From positions 10,095 through 74,094 of the forward strand of contig JBGSQK010000071.1 in the NCBI GenBank assembly GCA_041738135.1: DNA of 64,000 nucleotides. The letters are read 5' to 3'. This DNA comes from JAGOMX01 sp041738135. Its GTDB lineage: Bacteria > Pseudomonadota > Alphaproteobacteria > JAGOMX01. Shown here in pieces: positions 51,387 to 60,537 of the stretch. The translations under genes and the position numbers were made by a program. Under the pieces are notes generated by a model. It searched no databases and was not told the origin of the DNA. It saw nothing but the letters and a program-made list of their open reading frames with translations. How positions within the stretch are numbered: the stretch's first letter is position 1; every line of letters starts with the position of its first letter.

Positions 51387-52769
51387 TTACGCGCTTTTTT
51401 CTAATACTTTTGCCCTCTGCGTCCATGTGAGCGCAAAGAAAAATAGTCCTAGCAATGCACTGGCTATGAAAAACATAAATCCACCAGACCAACCCCATAT
51501 GTCAGCAATTTTACCAATACCCGCAGCACCGAAAATTCCACCTGCGTAACCAAATGCGCCAGTCAAACCTGTTGCCGTACCAGCAGCTTTCTTAGATGCA
51601 AATTCAGCAGCTGCCACTCCCACTAAAACCTGCGGTCCATAAATTAAAAAGCCCACTCCAAAAAGAAGGATCGTATCCAGCCACATGTATCCCCCAGGCG
51701 CCTTCCAAAAACAAAACAAAGCCAAAGTCAATACGGCCATATAAATGCAACTGACAGGCCCTCTGCGCCCCTTAAAAACCACATCTGATAACCAGCCGGC
51801 TAACAGCCCACCACACAACCCAGCAATTTCAAAGCCAGCTGTTTGATATCCTGACTCAATCAGGGAACTGCCTTTCATTTTTTGCATAAAGGTAGGAGCC
51901 CAGGTAAATGCGCCCAATCGCACAACATATAAGAACAAATTGGCTAAACTAACAAACCAAACAATCTTGTTAGTAAAAACCCGCAGCAAAATTTCTTTGG
52001 TACCCATATGATCTTCTTCGTTGGCGTCATCTTTATGAACCAAATTCTTATACACTTCCACAGGAGGAAGACCGAGCGATTGAGGGATATCACGCAATCG
52101 GTTAAACAACAAAACGGAAACGCCCAACGATAGAATTGCTGGAAAGAAAAAAGCTGACTGCCAGCCAAAGTATGATATTAAATATGTTGATGCAAGAAAA
52201 GTAATTGCCCCACCAATGGGTTGCGAACAATTCCATATGGCCCATTTAGTTGCGAGCTCTGGTGAACTAAACCAATGCGTTAACAAACGGGCTACAGGTG
52301 GCCAGCCCATAGACTGAAACCAGCCATTTATTGCCCAACACACGTATAAAAACGTCAAACTTTCGCCATACCCCATAAAAAGATTGACTATAGCGGACCC
52401 CACGAGCCCTATAGTCATTATATAGCGAGGATTAGAACGATCGCAAATATAACCATTAATGAGTTTACCGAATGCGTATACGGCACAAAAAATTGATGTA
52501 GTCATGCCAAGTTCGTAATAACTGTGCCCAAACTCCAACTGTAGAGTCGGAATAACAGCACTGTAATTCAAGCGAATCAGATAAAATGTAGCGTAACCAA
52601 ACATGGTAGCAAACAGGATGCGAAAACGCCAATAAGCATAAAGCGAGACTTCCGCTTTATCCATACCACCGTTCATTGAACATAACTCAAGAGTATCCTG
52701 TCCCGCGATTATAGGATTAATATCAGCATCTAATTTCTTAGCAAGATGTGGCAATACCCTTCTCCTCAT
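51387..52769 (-). CDS. Organophosphate:phosphate antiporter family transporter (GlpT/UhpT-like)
   Basis: 460-residue MFS protein with about 12 membrane helices. GYATFYLIRLNYSAVIPTLQ in helix 1 and GWPPVARLLTHWFSSPE match the OPA family, which swaps phosphate for glycerol-3-phosphate, hexose-6-phosphates or similar. The Arg in FYLIRLN is the usual phosphate-binding residue. The first 35 residues lack membrane segments; translation may start at the downstream TTG or at M32/M36. Divergent from hemB. In an intracellular bacterium it would import host sugar phosphates, by inference. Confidence 0.85.
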   Translation of the reverse strand: MRRRVLPHLAKKLDADINPIIAGQDTLELCSMNGGMDKAEVSLYAYWRFRILFATMFGYATFYLIRLNYSAVIPTLQLEFGHSYYELGMTTSIFCAVYAFGKLINGYICDRSNPRYIMTIGLVGSAIVNLFMGYGESLTFLYVCWAINGWFQSMGWPPVARLLTHWFSSPELATKWAIWNCSQPIGGAITFLASTYLISYFGWQSAFFFPAILSLGVSVLLFNRLRDIPQSLGLPPVEVYKNLVHKDDANEEDHMGTKEILLRVFTNKIVWFVSLANLFLYVVRLGAFTWAPTFMQKMKGSSLIESGYQTAGFEIAGLCGGLLAGWLSDVVFKGRRGPVSCIYMAVLTLALFCFWKAPGGYMWLDTILLFGVGFLIYGPQVLVGVAAAEFASKKAAGTATGLTGAFGYAGGIFGAAGIGKIADIWGWSGGFMFFIASALLGLFFFALTWTQRAKVLEKSA

Positions 52770-52888
52770 AATTAAAGATGTTACAGGTTATCAAAAAAAA
52801 TGCTCATAGCAAATCAGTTTTATCAATGTCGGATTTACTCAACCGATTGGTTGTGCTATCACAAAGAAAGGCAAATGACGAGAAAAAA

Positions 52889-53911
52889 ATGTACTCAATA
52901 AAATATACAAACATCGATTATGGTCAATTTCCCAACACAAGACTGCGCCGCAATCGCACGTCCCAATGGCTCAGAAGGATGGTTGCTGAAACCGTATTGT
53001 CCGTTGATGACCTCATTCTTCCCATGTTTGTTCGAGATAAACATTCGTCTTCAGATATACTTTCTATGCCAGGAGTCAAACGTTACAGTTCAGACGAAAT
53101 CATAGATTTTGTTGGACAAGCCCATGATGTAAAAATCCCAGCCATCTGCCTATTCCCCTTCCATGAGAAGGAAAAACGTCATGATAACGTTCTCCAGATG
53201 CTGACCCCTGACAACATATATTGTGATGCCATCAGTAAAATTAAGAAAGCGTTCCCAGATATAGGTATAATAGCCGATGTGGCTTTGGATTGTTATACAA
53301 GCCATGGACAAGACGGCATTGTCCGAGACGGACGCATTGATAATGACGAAACCTTAGAAATCATCTCAGATTATGCGGTCGTTCTCGCTGAATCGGGCGC
53401 AGATATCATCGCCCCATCGGAAATGATGGACGGCCGGGTAAGCGCCATCAGGCATAAGCTGGACCAGAATGGTTTTCAGGACGTTGCCATCATGTCCTAT
53501 GCTGCAAAGTATGCCTCAAATTTTTATGGCCCTTTCCGGGATGCAGTGGGCTCGAAAACGTGTCTTGCCAAAGCCGATAAGCTAACCTATCAATTAGACT
53601 TCCGAAATGCTCAGGAAGCCCTGCGCGAAGTAGCTCTAGACATTCAGGAAAGCGCTGACATGGTAATGGTGAAGCCTGGCCTACCCTATCTGGACATCGT
53701 TAAATCCGTCAAAGATACCTTTGGTGTCCCCACATTTGTTTATCAGGTCAGCGGCGAATACGCCATGCTCAAGGCTGCCGCCCAAAATGGCTGGCTCGAC
53801 TTTGATAAATGTCTACATGAAACATTAGTTGCTTGTAAACGAGCCGGCGCTGATGGCATACTAACATACGGGGCAATTGAGGCTGCAGAAATAATCAAGA
53901 AAGGCCTGTAA
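52889..53911 (+). CDS. hemB: Delta-aminolevulinic acid dehydratase (porphobilinogen synthase)
   Basis: Condenses two ALA to porphobilinogen in haem synthesis. I place the start at ATG 52889 (340 residues, family length); the frame is open 37 codons upstream. Schiff-base lysines are K207 (SYAAKYAS) and K262 (MVKPGLPY). The metal site DVALDCYTSHGQDG (130-143) has Asp instead of the Cys triad, so this is the Mg-type enzyme usual in alphaproteobacteria. A small lipoprotein gene follows after three bases. Confidence 0.95.
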   Translation: MYSIKYTNIDYGQFPNTRLRRNRTSQWLRRMVAETVLSVDDLILPMFVRDKHSSSDILSMPGVKRYSSDEIIDFVGQAHDVKIPAICLFPFHEKEKRHDNVLQMLTPDNIYCDAISKIKKAFPDIGIIADVALDCYTSHGQDGIVRDGRIDNDETLEIISDYAVVLAESGADIIAPSEMMDGRVSAIRHKLDQNGFQDVAIMSYAAKYASNFYGPFRDAVGSKTCLAKADKLTYQLDFRNAQEALREVALDIQESADMVMVKPGLPYLDIVKSVKDTFGVPTFVYQVSGEYAMLKAAAQNGWLDFDKCLHETLVACKRAGADGILTYGAIEAAEIIKKGL

Positions 53912-53914
53912 ATA

Positions 53915-54193
53915 ATGAGACACCTTGCATTTCTAATTGTGACCTGTGGCTTGCTTTCTGCTTGCGTTGGCTCACAATTAACAGAAAGAGATGTGGACCT
54001 GGCAGCCCCCTATCCAAACCTCCACAGCGTACCGGACAGACCTTGCCCAAAGAATTTCGTCAAGATCGATGCGGAACGTGAGGAATTTGAAAATAGTTAC
54101 GAAACAGAAATAGATCTAAATGACGCCATTCGCAGCAAATATAACGCGCCTGATCGGATAAGTCCGAAGGCAAAGAAAGGAAATGAAAAATGA
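53915..54193 (+). CDS. Small lipoprotein of unknown function
   Basis: 92 residues with leader RHLAFLIVTCGLLSAC; lipobox LSAC, Cys17. The mature part contains PYPNLHSVPDRPCP, a motif I have seen in conserved small alphaproteobacterial lipoproteins, and is otherwise hydrophilic. Its TGA overlaps the next ATG (ATGA), so the three genes hemB, lipoprotein and DUF4870 form a unit. Confidence 0.7.
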   Translation: MRHLAFLIVTCGLLSACVGSQLTERDVDLAAPYPNLHSVPDRPCPKNFVKIDAEREEFENSYETEIDLNDAIRSKYNAPDRISPKAKKGNEK

Positions 54194-54603
54194 ACAAAGG
54201 CAAACAACCAAGTAATTCCACAAATCAAAGTCCCATCGAGAATCCACAAGACTCAATGAAGAATGGCCTATTATTAGAAGAACGCAACTGGGGCATGCTG
54301 TGTCACCTATCCGCTTTCGCTGGTTATATAATCCCATTTGGCAACATTATTGGCCCCTTGATCATATGGCTCGCTAAAAACGAACAATACCCTTCCGTAG
54401 ATGCGCAAGGCAGGGAAGCTATAAACTTCCAGATCAGTATGTCAATTTATTGCATATTGGCCGCTGTTTTAATGATCTTGCTTATCGGATTCATCCTGTT
54501 GCCACTCCTAATGATCTTAAATGTAATTTTTATCGTTGTGGCAGCCTTAAAAGCAAGAGATGGAATCGTCTATCGCTATCCTGTGTCCATACGGTTTTTG
54601 TGA
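54190..54603 (+). CDS. DUF4870 (Tic20-like) membrane protein
   Basis: 137 residues: a polar 35-residue N-terminus, then NWGMLCHLSAFAGYIIPFGN, GPLIIWLAKNEQYPSVDAQGREAINFQ, and three or four membrane segments. This is the typical DUF4870 pattern. Function unknown. Overlaps the upstream lipoprotein stop by four bases. Confidence 0.88.
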   Translation: MNKGKQPSNSTNQSPIENPQDSMKNGLLLEERNWGMLCHLSAFAGYIIPFGNIIGPLIIWLAKNEQYPSVDAQGREAINFQISMSIYCILAAVLMILLIGFILLPLLMILNVIFIVVAALKARDGIVYRYPVSIRFL

Positions 54604-54646
54604 GCGAAATGTATTGCCATTTAGCTAGGGAAAATATTTGCCAAGA

Positions 54647-54778
54647 CCGTCATGGAGAGGAGCGCTAGCGACGTGCCATCCAGCAAATAATGTGCCGCTT
54701 GCGGCTCCAAAACTATGCAGAGCCGCAAGCGGCACATTATTTGCTGGATGGCACGCCCTGAAGGGCTCTCCATGACGG
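54647..54778. repeat. Palindromic repeat, distant family C copy 3
   Basis: Perfect 34-base arms at 54673-54706 and 54721-54754 (GTGCCATCCAGCAAATAATG onward) inside outer arms CCGTCATGGAGAG (54647-54659) and its complement (54766-54778). It fills most of the 303-base gap before the PhoD-like gene; nothing else is seen there. Confidence 0.82.
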
Positions 54779-54906
54779 GGAATTGGACTAGTGTTTTGTT
54801 AAATCTTATTGAACTAGAACTACAATCACACCTTTTCACCCCACTTACTTTTTATTCATCTTTACCTCGTAGACTATTCTCCATAACATCGTCAGGGAGA
54901 CACGTC

Positions 54907-56418
54907 ATGGTTTACGGATTCAGATACCTCATCGTCATCATTTCATTTGCTTATATTAATACATCGTATGCTAGCACATCACTGTTTGATGAGTATGTAA
55001 TCCTTCAGCCTACGGTAGGCCCGGTTCTGGGTAAGCCAAACGATGTAACCGTTCGCATATGGTTGCGCGGCCCAGTTCTGCATGCAAATAGTCATAACAA
55101 ATATTATGGAGCCGTGAGCATCAAAAATTCCAATAGTAGCGAATGGTCAGATCATCCGAGCTTATTTCCATTAAGTGTCTTTTATGACGAGGATAACTTC
55201 AAAGACAAAAAAGACTATATGGGATTTATCGATCTTCCCATCCAACCAGGTGTATATGACTACAAAGCTGGATATTTTGGGGCAACGAAAGAACTGAGCT
55301 TACTATCAAAATTTCAATGGCCTGAACAATCTTATACTTTTAGAATTCGCGATCCAAACCAACACAATGCCTCACTAGCCTTCGGATCCTGTCGCTATTT
55401 TGCAAAGCTTTGGTGCTGGTATCCGTGGCTTGGAAAAAGCGATCGCATCTTTGAAAGCATCGTAAATAAGAAACTGAAAACCGATGCATTCGCAGTAATT
55501 GGTGACTATATCTATGGAGACTATTTCAATTTTATTGGCCAAAGCAGAACTTATACAGACTTTATGGATCTATATGAAAAAGCCATGAATACACCTCATT
55601 TTAAGCAATTGCTTGCATCGGTACCCTGCTTCACAGTCTTAGATGACCATGAAGTTTCCAATAACTTTGGTGCCACATATGCCACAGATAATCCTCAAGT
55701 CTTCCGATCAGGCATGGCCGCATATATGTCATACCAACACATGATCACCCCAGGCTATCAACCTAGCCCTGCCATAAATCACTTGGGCTACCCCATGCAG
55801 ATTGGCGACGTTCCCGCATTCATGATGAATACCCGATCAAACCGCTCAGCCAGCCCACCCAGAATCATAGCCCAGGAAGAAATGGATCTTGTTAAAAACT
55901 GGTTATCCTTCCATAAGGATAACGATTTTAAGGTACTCTTTTCCAGCGTCCCCATGTTCCCTATTTATGCAAACAGCCCCGGCCAAGATGATGATAAATG
56001 GAAAGGATACCCCGACCAGATGATGGAGCTCTTGGGACATATCAACGACAACGAAATTAGCGGCGTGGTTATCTGTGCAGGCGATATTCACAAGTCCTTA
56101 TATTCTCAAATTGTCTCACCAAAAGGCATAGAAATTACAACTGTCATTGCTTCTCCCTTCTTTTCACCATGGGGCCATGATGAGGGGCCGTTGGGCGAAC
56201 TCCAAACCGAAAAAGGCTTTGCAGAATTCATCCAAGGATACGAATATGTAAAATCCAGCCAAGTATATCATATGGATTCTTATGCGAGACTGAAGTTTGG
56301 ACCACTGAACAAGCTTTCCATCAAACTCTATGATGCCAATGGTGAATGGATCAATAAAAATGATCCTGCAGGCCATGAACTTGTTTTATTGCCTTTCAAT
56401 AACCTATCTACTGACTAG
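54907..56418 (+). CDS. PhoD-like phosphatase (exported metallophosphoesterase)
   Basis: 503 residues from ATG 54907, with AGGGAGA upstream; a longer open frame runs into the repeat and is rejected. Signal peptide (LIVIISFAYINTSYA, then STS). An N-terminal beta domain (about 30-170) precedes the catalytic domain with ASLAFGSCRYFAKLW, AVIGDYIYGDYF, FTVLDDHEVSNNFG and ICAGDIHKSLY, the PhoD metal-binding set. It probably hydrolyses phosphodiesters or monoesters outside the cytoplasm. Confidence 0.85.
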   Translation: MVYGFRYLIVIISFAYINTSYASTSLFDEYVILQPTVGPVLGKPNDVTVRIWLRGPVLHANSHNKYYGAVSIKNSNSSEWSDHPSLFPLSVFYDEDNFKDKKDYMGFIDLPIQPGVYDYKAGYFGATKELSLLSKFQWPEQSYTFRIRDPNQHNASLAFGSCRYFAKLWCWYPWLGKSDRIFESIVNKKLKTDAFAVIGDYIYGDYFNFIGQSRTYTDFMDLYEKAMNTPHFKQLLASVPCFTVLDDHEVSNNFGATYATDNPQVFRSGMAAYMSYQHMITPGYQPSPAINHLGYPMQIGDVPAFMMNTRSNRSASPPRIIAQEEMDLVKNWLSFHKDNDFKVLFSSVPMFPIYANSPGQDDDKWKGYPDQMMELLGHINDNEISGVVICAGDIHKSLYSQIVSPKGIEITTVIASPFFSPWGHDEGPLGELQTEKGFAEFIQGYEYVKSSQVYHMDSYARLKFGPLNKLSIKLYDANGEWINKNDPAGHELVLLPFNNLSTD

Positions 56419-56432
56419 GCAATATTTTCCCA

Positions 56433-56461
56433 CCACGTCCGGCAATAATTGCCGGATGTGG
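56433..56461. terminator. Hairpin after the PhoD-like gene
   Basis: CCACGTCCGGCAA pairs with TTGCCGGATGTGG, 14 bases after the stop. No T run, so termination is uncertain. Confidence 0.45.
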
Positions 56462-56529
56462 CACCTACCGCACACAACACCACACACCTCCACATCAACA
56501 TACCACACATTTTCAACCTCTTAGCGTCT

Positions 56530-56545
56530 TGGCACATCTATTGCA
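56530..56545 (+). promoter_or_regulatory. Sigma-54 promoter for flagellin
   Basis: TGGCACATCTATTGCA has the exact GG-N10-GC spacing of a -24/-12 element. It lies about 90 bases before the flagellin ATG. Flagellin control by sigma-54 is known in Caulobacter. No rpoN or activator gene is in the window. Confidence 0.82.
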
Positions 56546-56633
56546 TATATATCACTGCATCTTGTGTATGCAAGGTGTGTGGTGTTCCAGGAAGGAACAT
56601 TTTTATAAACGCAAAAAGCGAGGAGACTACACT

Positions 56634-58127
56634 ATGCCAGGTATTACAGGTTTAACCAACACAGCTGCAAACAGTATTTCTAATACGTTTGCAAAACAAT
56701 CAGGTAAAGCAGCGGAAAGCACAGCAGTTATTGCAGGCGGTTCACGTCTGACAAAAGCATCTGTCGACGCTTCATCTCTTGCTCTTTCTGAAAAGCTACG
56801 TTCGAACATTGAAGTTCTAACACAGGCTAACCGTAACGCAGCTCAGGGTGCGTCAGTGGTTCAGCTAGCAGTTGGTGCTCAGCAGAACATCTTGAATCTT
56901 CTGACTTCAATGAAGAGCTTGACAACAAAGGCCAACGATGGTTCGCAAAACGCAGCTTCACGTGCGTTAATCGACGCCGAATTCCAGAAGTTACTTGCTC
57001 AGGTTGACAACATTGCTAACCAGGTCCGTTGGAATGGTTCTTCACTACTTTCAGGTGGTGCAGGCTCGGTATCTGTTGCAGCAGCAGCCGGTATCAGCGT
57101 TACAGGTATTGGCACTATCCCTGCAAACACATTTGCAGCAGCACCAGTAGATACTACTAACTCAACTGGCTTTATCTCCGGTACATTCACAGCTGCTACA
57201 GTTGTTGCGGAAGGCAACCTCTATCAAGTCTCTGTAACAATGAACAACAATGCAAATGGAACAAATGCAAGCCAAACATTCAAGGGAACAGCTGTTGCTC
57301 CTGCAAACGATGGCAAACTTGTTCTGCAGAGCACAACAGATCCGAACAACGTACTTGTTCTGACCTATGCAGCAGCCATTACTGGTATCACCAACGCCGC
57401 CACATTCCAATCAGGTTTACAAGGCGCTTTGAATATCGGTGCTGGTCTACAAGGAACAACTGTAACTTCACTAGCAACTGCCCTAAACGGTGGTGTGAGC
57501 AGCGTTGCAGCAGCTTCAACTACACCAGCAGGTGCATATGGTTTGAGCTATAACGCAGTAAGCCAAGTTATGACATTGTCAAATGGAGCACAATCAAACG
57601 AAGTTACTTTGACAACAGCTGGTGCGCAGACTGTTTCGTTTGCTAACGGTGTAAGCGTTGCATTGGACTCAGGTTTTGCCTTGGGTGTAGCTGTTACTCA
57701 AGTATTGTTCAACGTTGCTGCTAGCAGTTCAGCTGTTGCTATGAACTTCCAGGTTGCTGAAAAGGCTACTGATACAATCACCATCAACATTGCAGGTTCT
57801 ACAAGTGCAGTTTTGGGTCTTACAGGCCAGAACGTGCTGAACCAGGCAAACGCTGTTACAGCTGGTGCCTTATTGGATTCAGCTGCTCAGACAATCAACA
57901 GCTCAATCGCATCTTTGGGTTCACAACAGAAGCAGCTTGAAATCGCTTCTGACAACTTGAAGACAACTATTGAGAACAACGTGGCTGCTCGTGGCGTTTA
58001 CAACGACGCGGACATTCCTGAAGAAATGGCAAAGCTAACTCAGGCAACTGTGTTCACACAATTGTCACAGGCTATGTTATCGCAAGCTATGGAACTACAA
58101 AAGGGTCTAGTTCAATTAGCTCGCTAA
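56634..58127 (+). CDS. fliC: Flagellin
   Basis: 497 residues from ATG 56634 (MPGITGLTNTAANSISN), with GAGGAG upstream. The conserved N-terminal D0/D1 helix region (about 1-140, including SRLTKASVDASSLALSEKLR) and C-terminal part (about 400-497, ending SQAMELQKGLVQLAR) flank a Thr/Ala/Gly/Val-rich variable domain of about 250 residues. Codon use is clearly optimised (GCA, ACA, GGT), unlike neighbours, as expected for an abundant protein. A sigma-54 promoter precedes it and a terminator follows. Confidence 0.95.
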   Translation: MPGITGLTNTAANSISNTFAKQSGKAAESTAVIAGGSRLTKASVDASSLALSEKLRSNIEVLTQANRNAAQGASVVQLAVGAQQNILNLLTSMKSLTTKANDGSQNAASRALIDAEFQKLLAQVDNIANQVRWNGSSLLSGGAGSVSVAAAAGISVTGIGTIPANTFAAAPVDTTNSTGFISGTFTAATVVAEGNLYQVSVTMNNNANGTNASQTFKGTAVAPANDGKLVLQSTTDPNNVLVLTYAAAITGITNAATFQSGLQGALNIGAGLQGTTVTSLATALNGGVSSVAAASTTPAGAYGLSYNAVSQVMTLSNGAQSNEVTLTTAGAQTVSFANGVSVALDSGFALGVAVTQVLFNVAASSSAVAMNFQVAEKATDTITINIAGSTSAVLGLTGQNVLNQANAVTAGALLDSAAQTINSSIASLGSQQKQLEIASDNLKTTIENNVAARGVYNDADIPEEMAKLTQATVFTQLSQAMLSQAMELQKGLVQLAR

Positions 58128-58141
58128 TTTAGAATAAGTTA

Positions 58142-58167
58142 GGGGGCAGGCTCGCCCTGCCCCTTTT
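58142..58167 (+). terminator. Rho-independent terminator after flagellin
   Basis: GGGGCAGG and CCTGCCCC pair around CTCGC, followed by four T residues, 15 bases after the flagellin stop. Confidence 0.85.
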
Positions 58168-58192
58168 CTCAAATAAAGACTAGGAGGCTATA

Positions 58193-58456
58193 ATGAATCT
58201 AACTGAGATAGCACCCAACATACCTCAGACTGGCAAACCAGTAACTAAAACTTTGCCTGAATTACCTGAGAATAAAACGGCCAATTTAAAGATACTAAAC
58301 ACATCAGACAATTCTATGCATCGCAAGAGTATATATACGGACCAAAAAGGCGTATTAATCTCTCAAACAACAGATTCTTCTGGCGACGTGGTTGCCATAT
58401 ATCCTACAAAAGAAGTTATTCGACGTTATCATTCAATCATTGAACAAACAGGTTAA
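58193..58456 (+). CDS. FlaG-like small flagellar protein
   Basis: 87 residues with AGGAGG seven bases before the ATG. A Pro/Lys-rich N-terminus precedes DQKGVLISQTTDSSGDVVAI YPTKEVIRRYH, which resembles the FlaG C-terminal domain (…V-x-D-x-x-T-G-E-V-I-x-x-I-P). Position between fliC and fliD is the usual flaG place. The match is by pattern and context. Confidence 0.65.
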   Translation: MNLTEIAPNIPQTGKPVTKTLPELPENKTANLKILNTSDNSMHRKSIYTDQKGVLISQTTDSSGDVVAIYPTKEVIRRYHSIIEQTG

Positions 58457-58461
58457 ACAAT

Positions 58462-60264
58462 ATGTCAGTAGAAGCAGCTAATAACCTAGGATTATTCAGT
58501 AAATTAAAATTGAATGTGGATGACAAAACCGGAAAACTAACCGGTGCCTCAGACGTATTTGCCGAAGCCATTGAAGAAACCTACAAAACCAACTTAAAAA
58601 TTGCAGAACGTAAAGGGGCCGAAAAAGATACAGTGGACAAAAAGCTGGAAGCTTTATCCAACCTGCAAATGAAAGTGACCGAATTAAAGGCCATCTCAAA
58701 ACTTCTATTTCACAGCGATGCTATGGGAAGATGCGGCGTCTTTGCCAATATGTATGCCAATTATGCCACCGACACGGGTGTGTCCTATGACACCATCATG
58801 GATCCCATTAACATGGATGCCAGCTGCAGCCTGCAAGAATTTACACTGAAGGTATCACAAGTTGCCACCCATGATTTTACAAAGGCTACAGTTGGTGGAA
58901 TTACAGATAAAACATCGAATCTTAATTGGACGGGAGATATTGTCATCAATGGTCAGACATTGGCCGTTACCTCAGGTATGTGTCTGAATGATGTGACCAC
59001 ATTGATAAACAGCGTCAGTGGCACTACCAACGTCAAAGCCAACATCATTCAAGTGAGCGCCAATGATTTTCGGCTATCCTTACAAGCAACCACATTTGCA
59101 GCTCCCATTGCTATTTCCAATAACATTGTAGGCGCAACCGCTGGCCAGATCCCCGCTACATCGGGAAATACCATTGATCAGTTATCTGCTAAATTCACCT
59201 TCGATGGCATCGACATGGTTCGTACAACAAACACCATCAGTGATATCGTCACTGGATTAACCCTGGATTTGAAAAAAGCTGACCCAGCCACAACCATTTC
59301 AGTCAGCGTCAAGCCAGATACCGCCGAAACGAAAGAGGCCATTCGACTTTGGGTTAAGACTATAAATGACTTGATTGATGAAGTAGAAAAGAACAGAAAA
59401 TACGACCCCGAAACCATGGCCGTATCAGAAGACGCTATTTTATACGGCACGGACATTATTCAAACATTAGATTCCGCCATTAAAAATAATATGGCCCATT
59501 TAGTCACCGGCGTTGGGTCTGGCAACTATATGTTGTTGGAACAAATAGGCATATCCACCGATTTGCAAACGGGCAAAATGTCCATCGACGAACAAGTATT
59601 AGATGAATCCTTAAGGTCAAATTTTGACGGAGTCCGCAAGCTTTTCGAATACCAGAACGAAATTAGTAACACCAACTTCTTAGTGGGCGGCCATCCAGCC
59701 ACTATACCAAGTAACATCATTACCGATAGCGCCGGCGCTCAACTTACATCCACCGTTAGTTTAAACAGGGACGCGAGCGGCTTTTTGACAGCCACCATAA
59801 CCATTAGCGGCGGTGATTATGCCGCCACCACGTTTACGGTACCGAGCGACAAGATAACCGTTAGCGCTGACGGTGATACAGTAAGCTTTCTAGGAGAAAA
59901 TGCAGCCAACATAGGCGGCGTTACCCCTTACAAAAGCTTCGAATTTGTATATGTGGGAGCCTCTATTATTCCCAACAGCGGTTCCGACTCCACCACCCTT
60001 AAATTCACCCAAGGCTATGCAGATCGCATTGGCAAAAACCTAGACCGATTGCTTGATACAGCAAATGGTGAATTCGCAAGGCAAAAGACCATCTTTGCCG
60101 ACAAGATCAAATCCATCGATGCAGCCGTTGAAAAAATCACCCAAAAAGCCGAAAAAGAAAAAGCCAAACTACAAAAAGACTTCGCCAGATTAGAAGCCTT
60201 CAGACAATCCCTAGCACCCATACAAGGGTTGTTGGAAGCCATTATGGCATCTTCGAAGAAGTAA
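58462..60264 (+). CDS. fliD: Flagellar hook-associated protein 2 (filament cap, FliD)
   Basis: 600 residues, five bases after the FlaG-like gene. The N-terminal helical region (about 15-80) and the C-terminal helix (KSIDAAVEKITQKAEKEKAK, then LEAFRQSLAPIQGLL) match the FliD ends. The middle is Thr/Asp-rich. FliD caps the filament and lets flagellin assemble. It diverges strongly from enterobacterial FliD. Confidence 0.82.
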   Translation: MSVEAANNLGLFSKLKLNVDDKTGKLTGASDVFAEAIEETYKTNLKIAERKGAEKDTVDKKLEALSNLQMKVTELKAISKLLFHSDAMGRCGVFANMYANYATDTGVSYDTIMDPINMDASCSLQEFTLKVSQVATHDFTKATVGGITDKTSNLNWTGDIVINGQTLAVTSGMCLNDVTTLINSVSGTTNVKANIIQVSANDFRLSLQATTFAAPIAISNNIVGATAGQIPATSGNTIDQLSAKFTFDGIDMVRTTNTISDIVTGLTLDLKKADPATTISVSVKPDTAETKEAIRLWVKTINDLIDEVEKNRKYDPETMAVSEDAILYGTDIIQTLDSAIKNNMAHLVTGVGSGNYMLLEQIGISTDLQTGKMSIDEQVLDESLRSNFDGVRKLFEYQNEISNTNFLVGGHPATIPSNIITDSAGAQLTSTVSLNRDASGFLTATITISGGDYAATTFTVPSDKITVSADGDTVSFLGENAANIGGVTPYKSFEFVYVGASIIPNSGSDSTTLKFTQGYADRIGKNLDRLLDTANGEFARQKTIFADKIKSIDAAVEKITQKAEKEKAKLQKDFARLEAFRQSLAPIQGLLEAIMASSKK

Positions 60265-60310
60265 ATGCGGGGTAATTTAAATATAGTACTTGAACGCTAA
60301 CGTTCCTCGA

Positions 60311-60448
60311 TCACCCATATAAAAGGAGACTAAACTTCTCGAGCGCTTCATGTAAAGTAGCTGCAGGTGCTTTAGTGATTAGCTTTGCCTTTCTTACCTT
60401 CCAGTCTAATGACCGAATTTGGTCAGACAAAATCGCCCTCACCTTCCA
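60311..60448 (-). pseudogene. MazF/PemK-type toxin remnant
   Basis: The minus-strand frame reads VRAILSDQIRSLDWKVRKAK then APAATLHEALEKFSLLLYG and a TGA at 60311-60313. This matches the C-terminal third of MazF-family mRNA interferases (ADQVxSLDWxARxA). Upstream a TAG at 60449-60451 closes the frame and no start or N-terminal half is present. No antitoxin is nearby. The rest of the gap 60265-60537 shows nothing. Confidence 0.65.
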
Positions 60449-60537
60449 CTAATGCAAGGTTGTGGGATAGGGTGTATAAAATTTTAACAAGATTATTTGG
60501 CTTGGCAGGCGTCGATTTGCTCCGCAGTTACTACGTG

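Noticed and set aside
54715..54906. N-terminal extension of the PhoD-like protein
   Set aside because: The extension is translated palindromic repeat; ATG 54907 has a ribosome site and a signal peptide directly after it.
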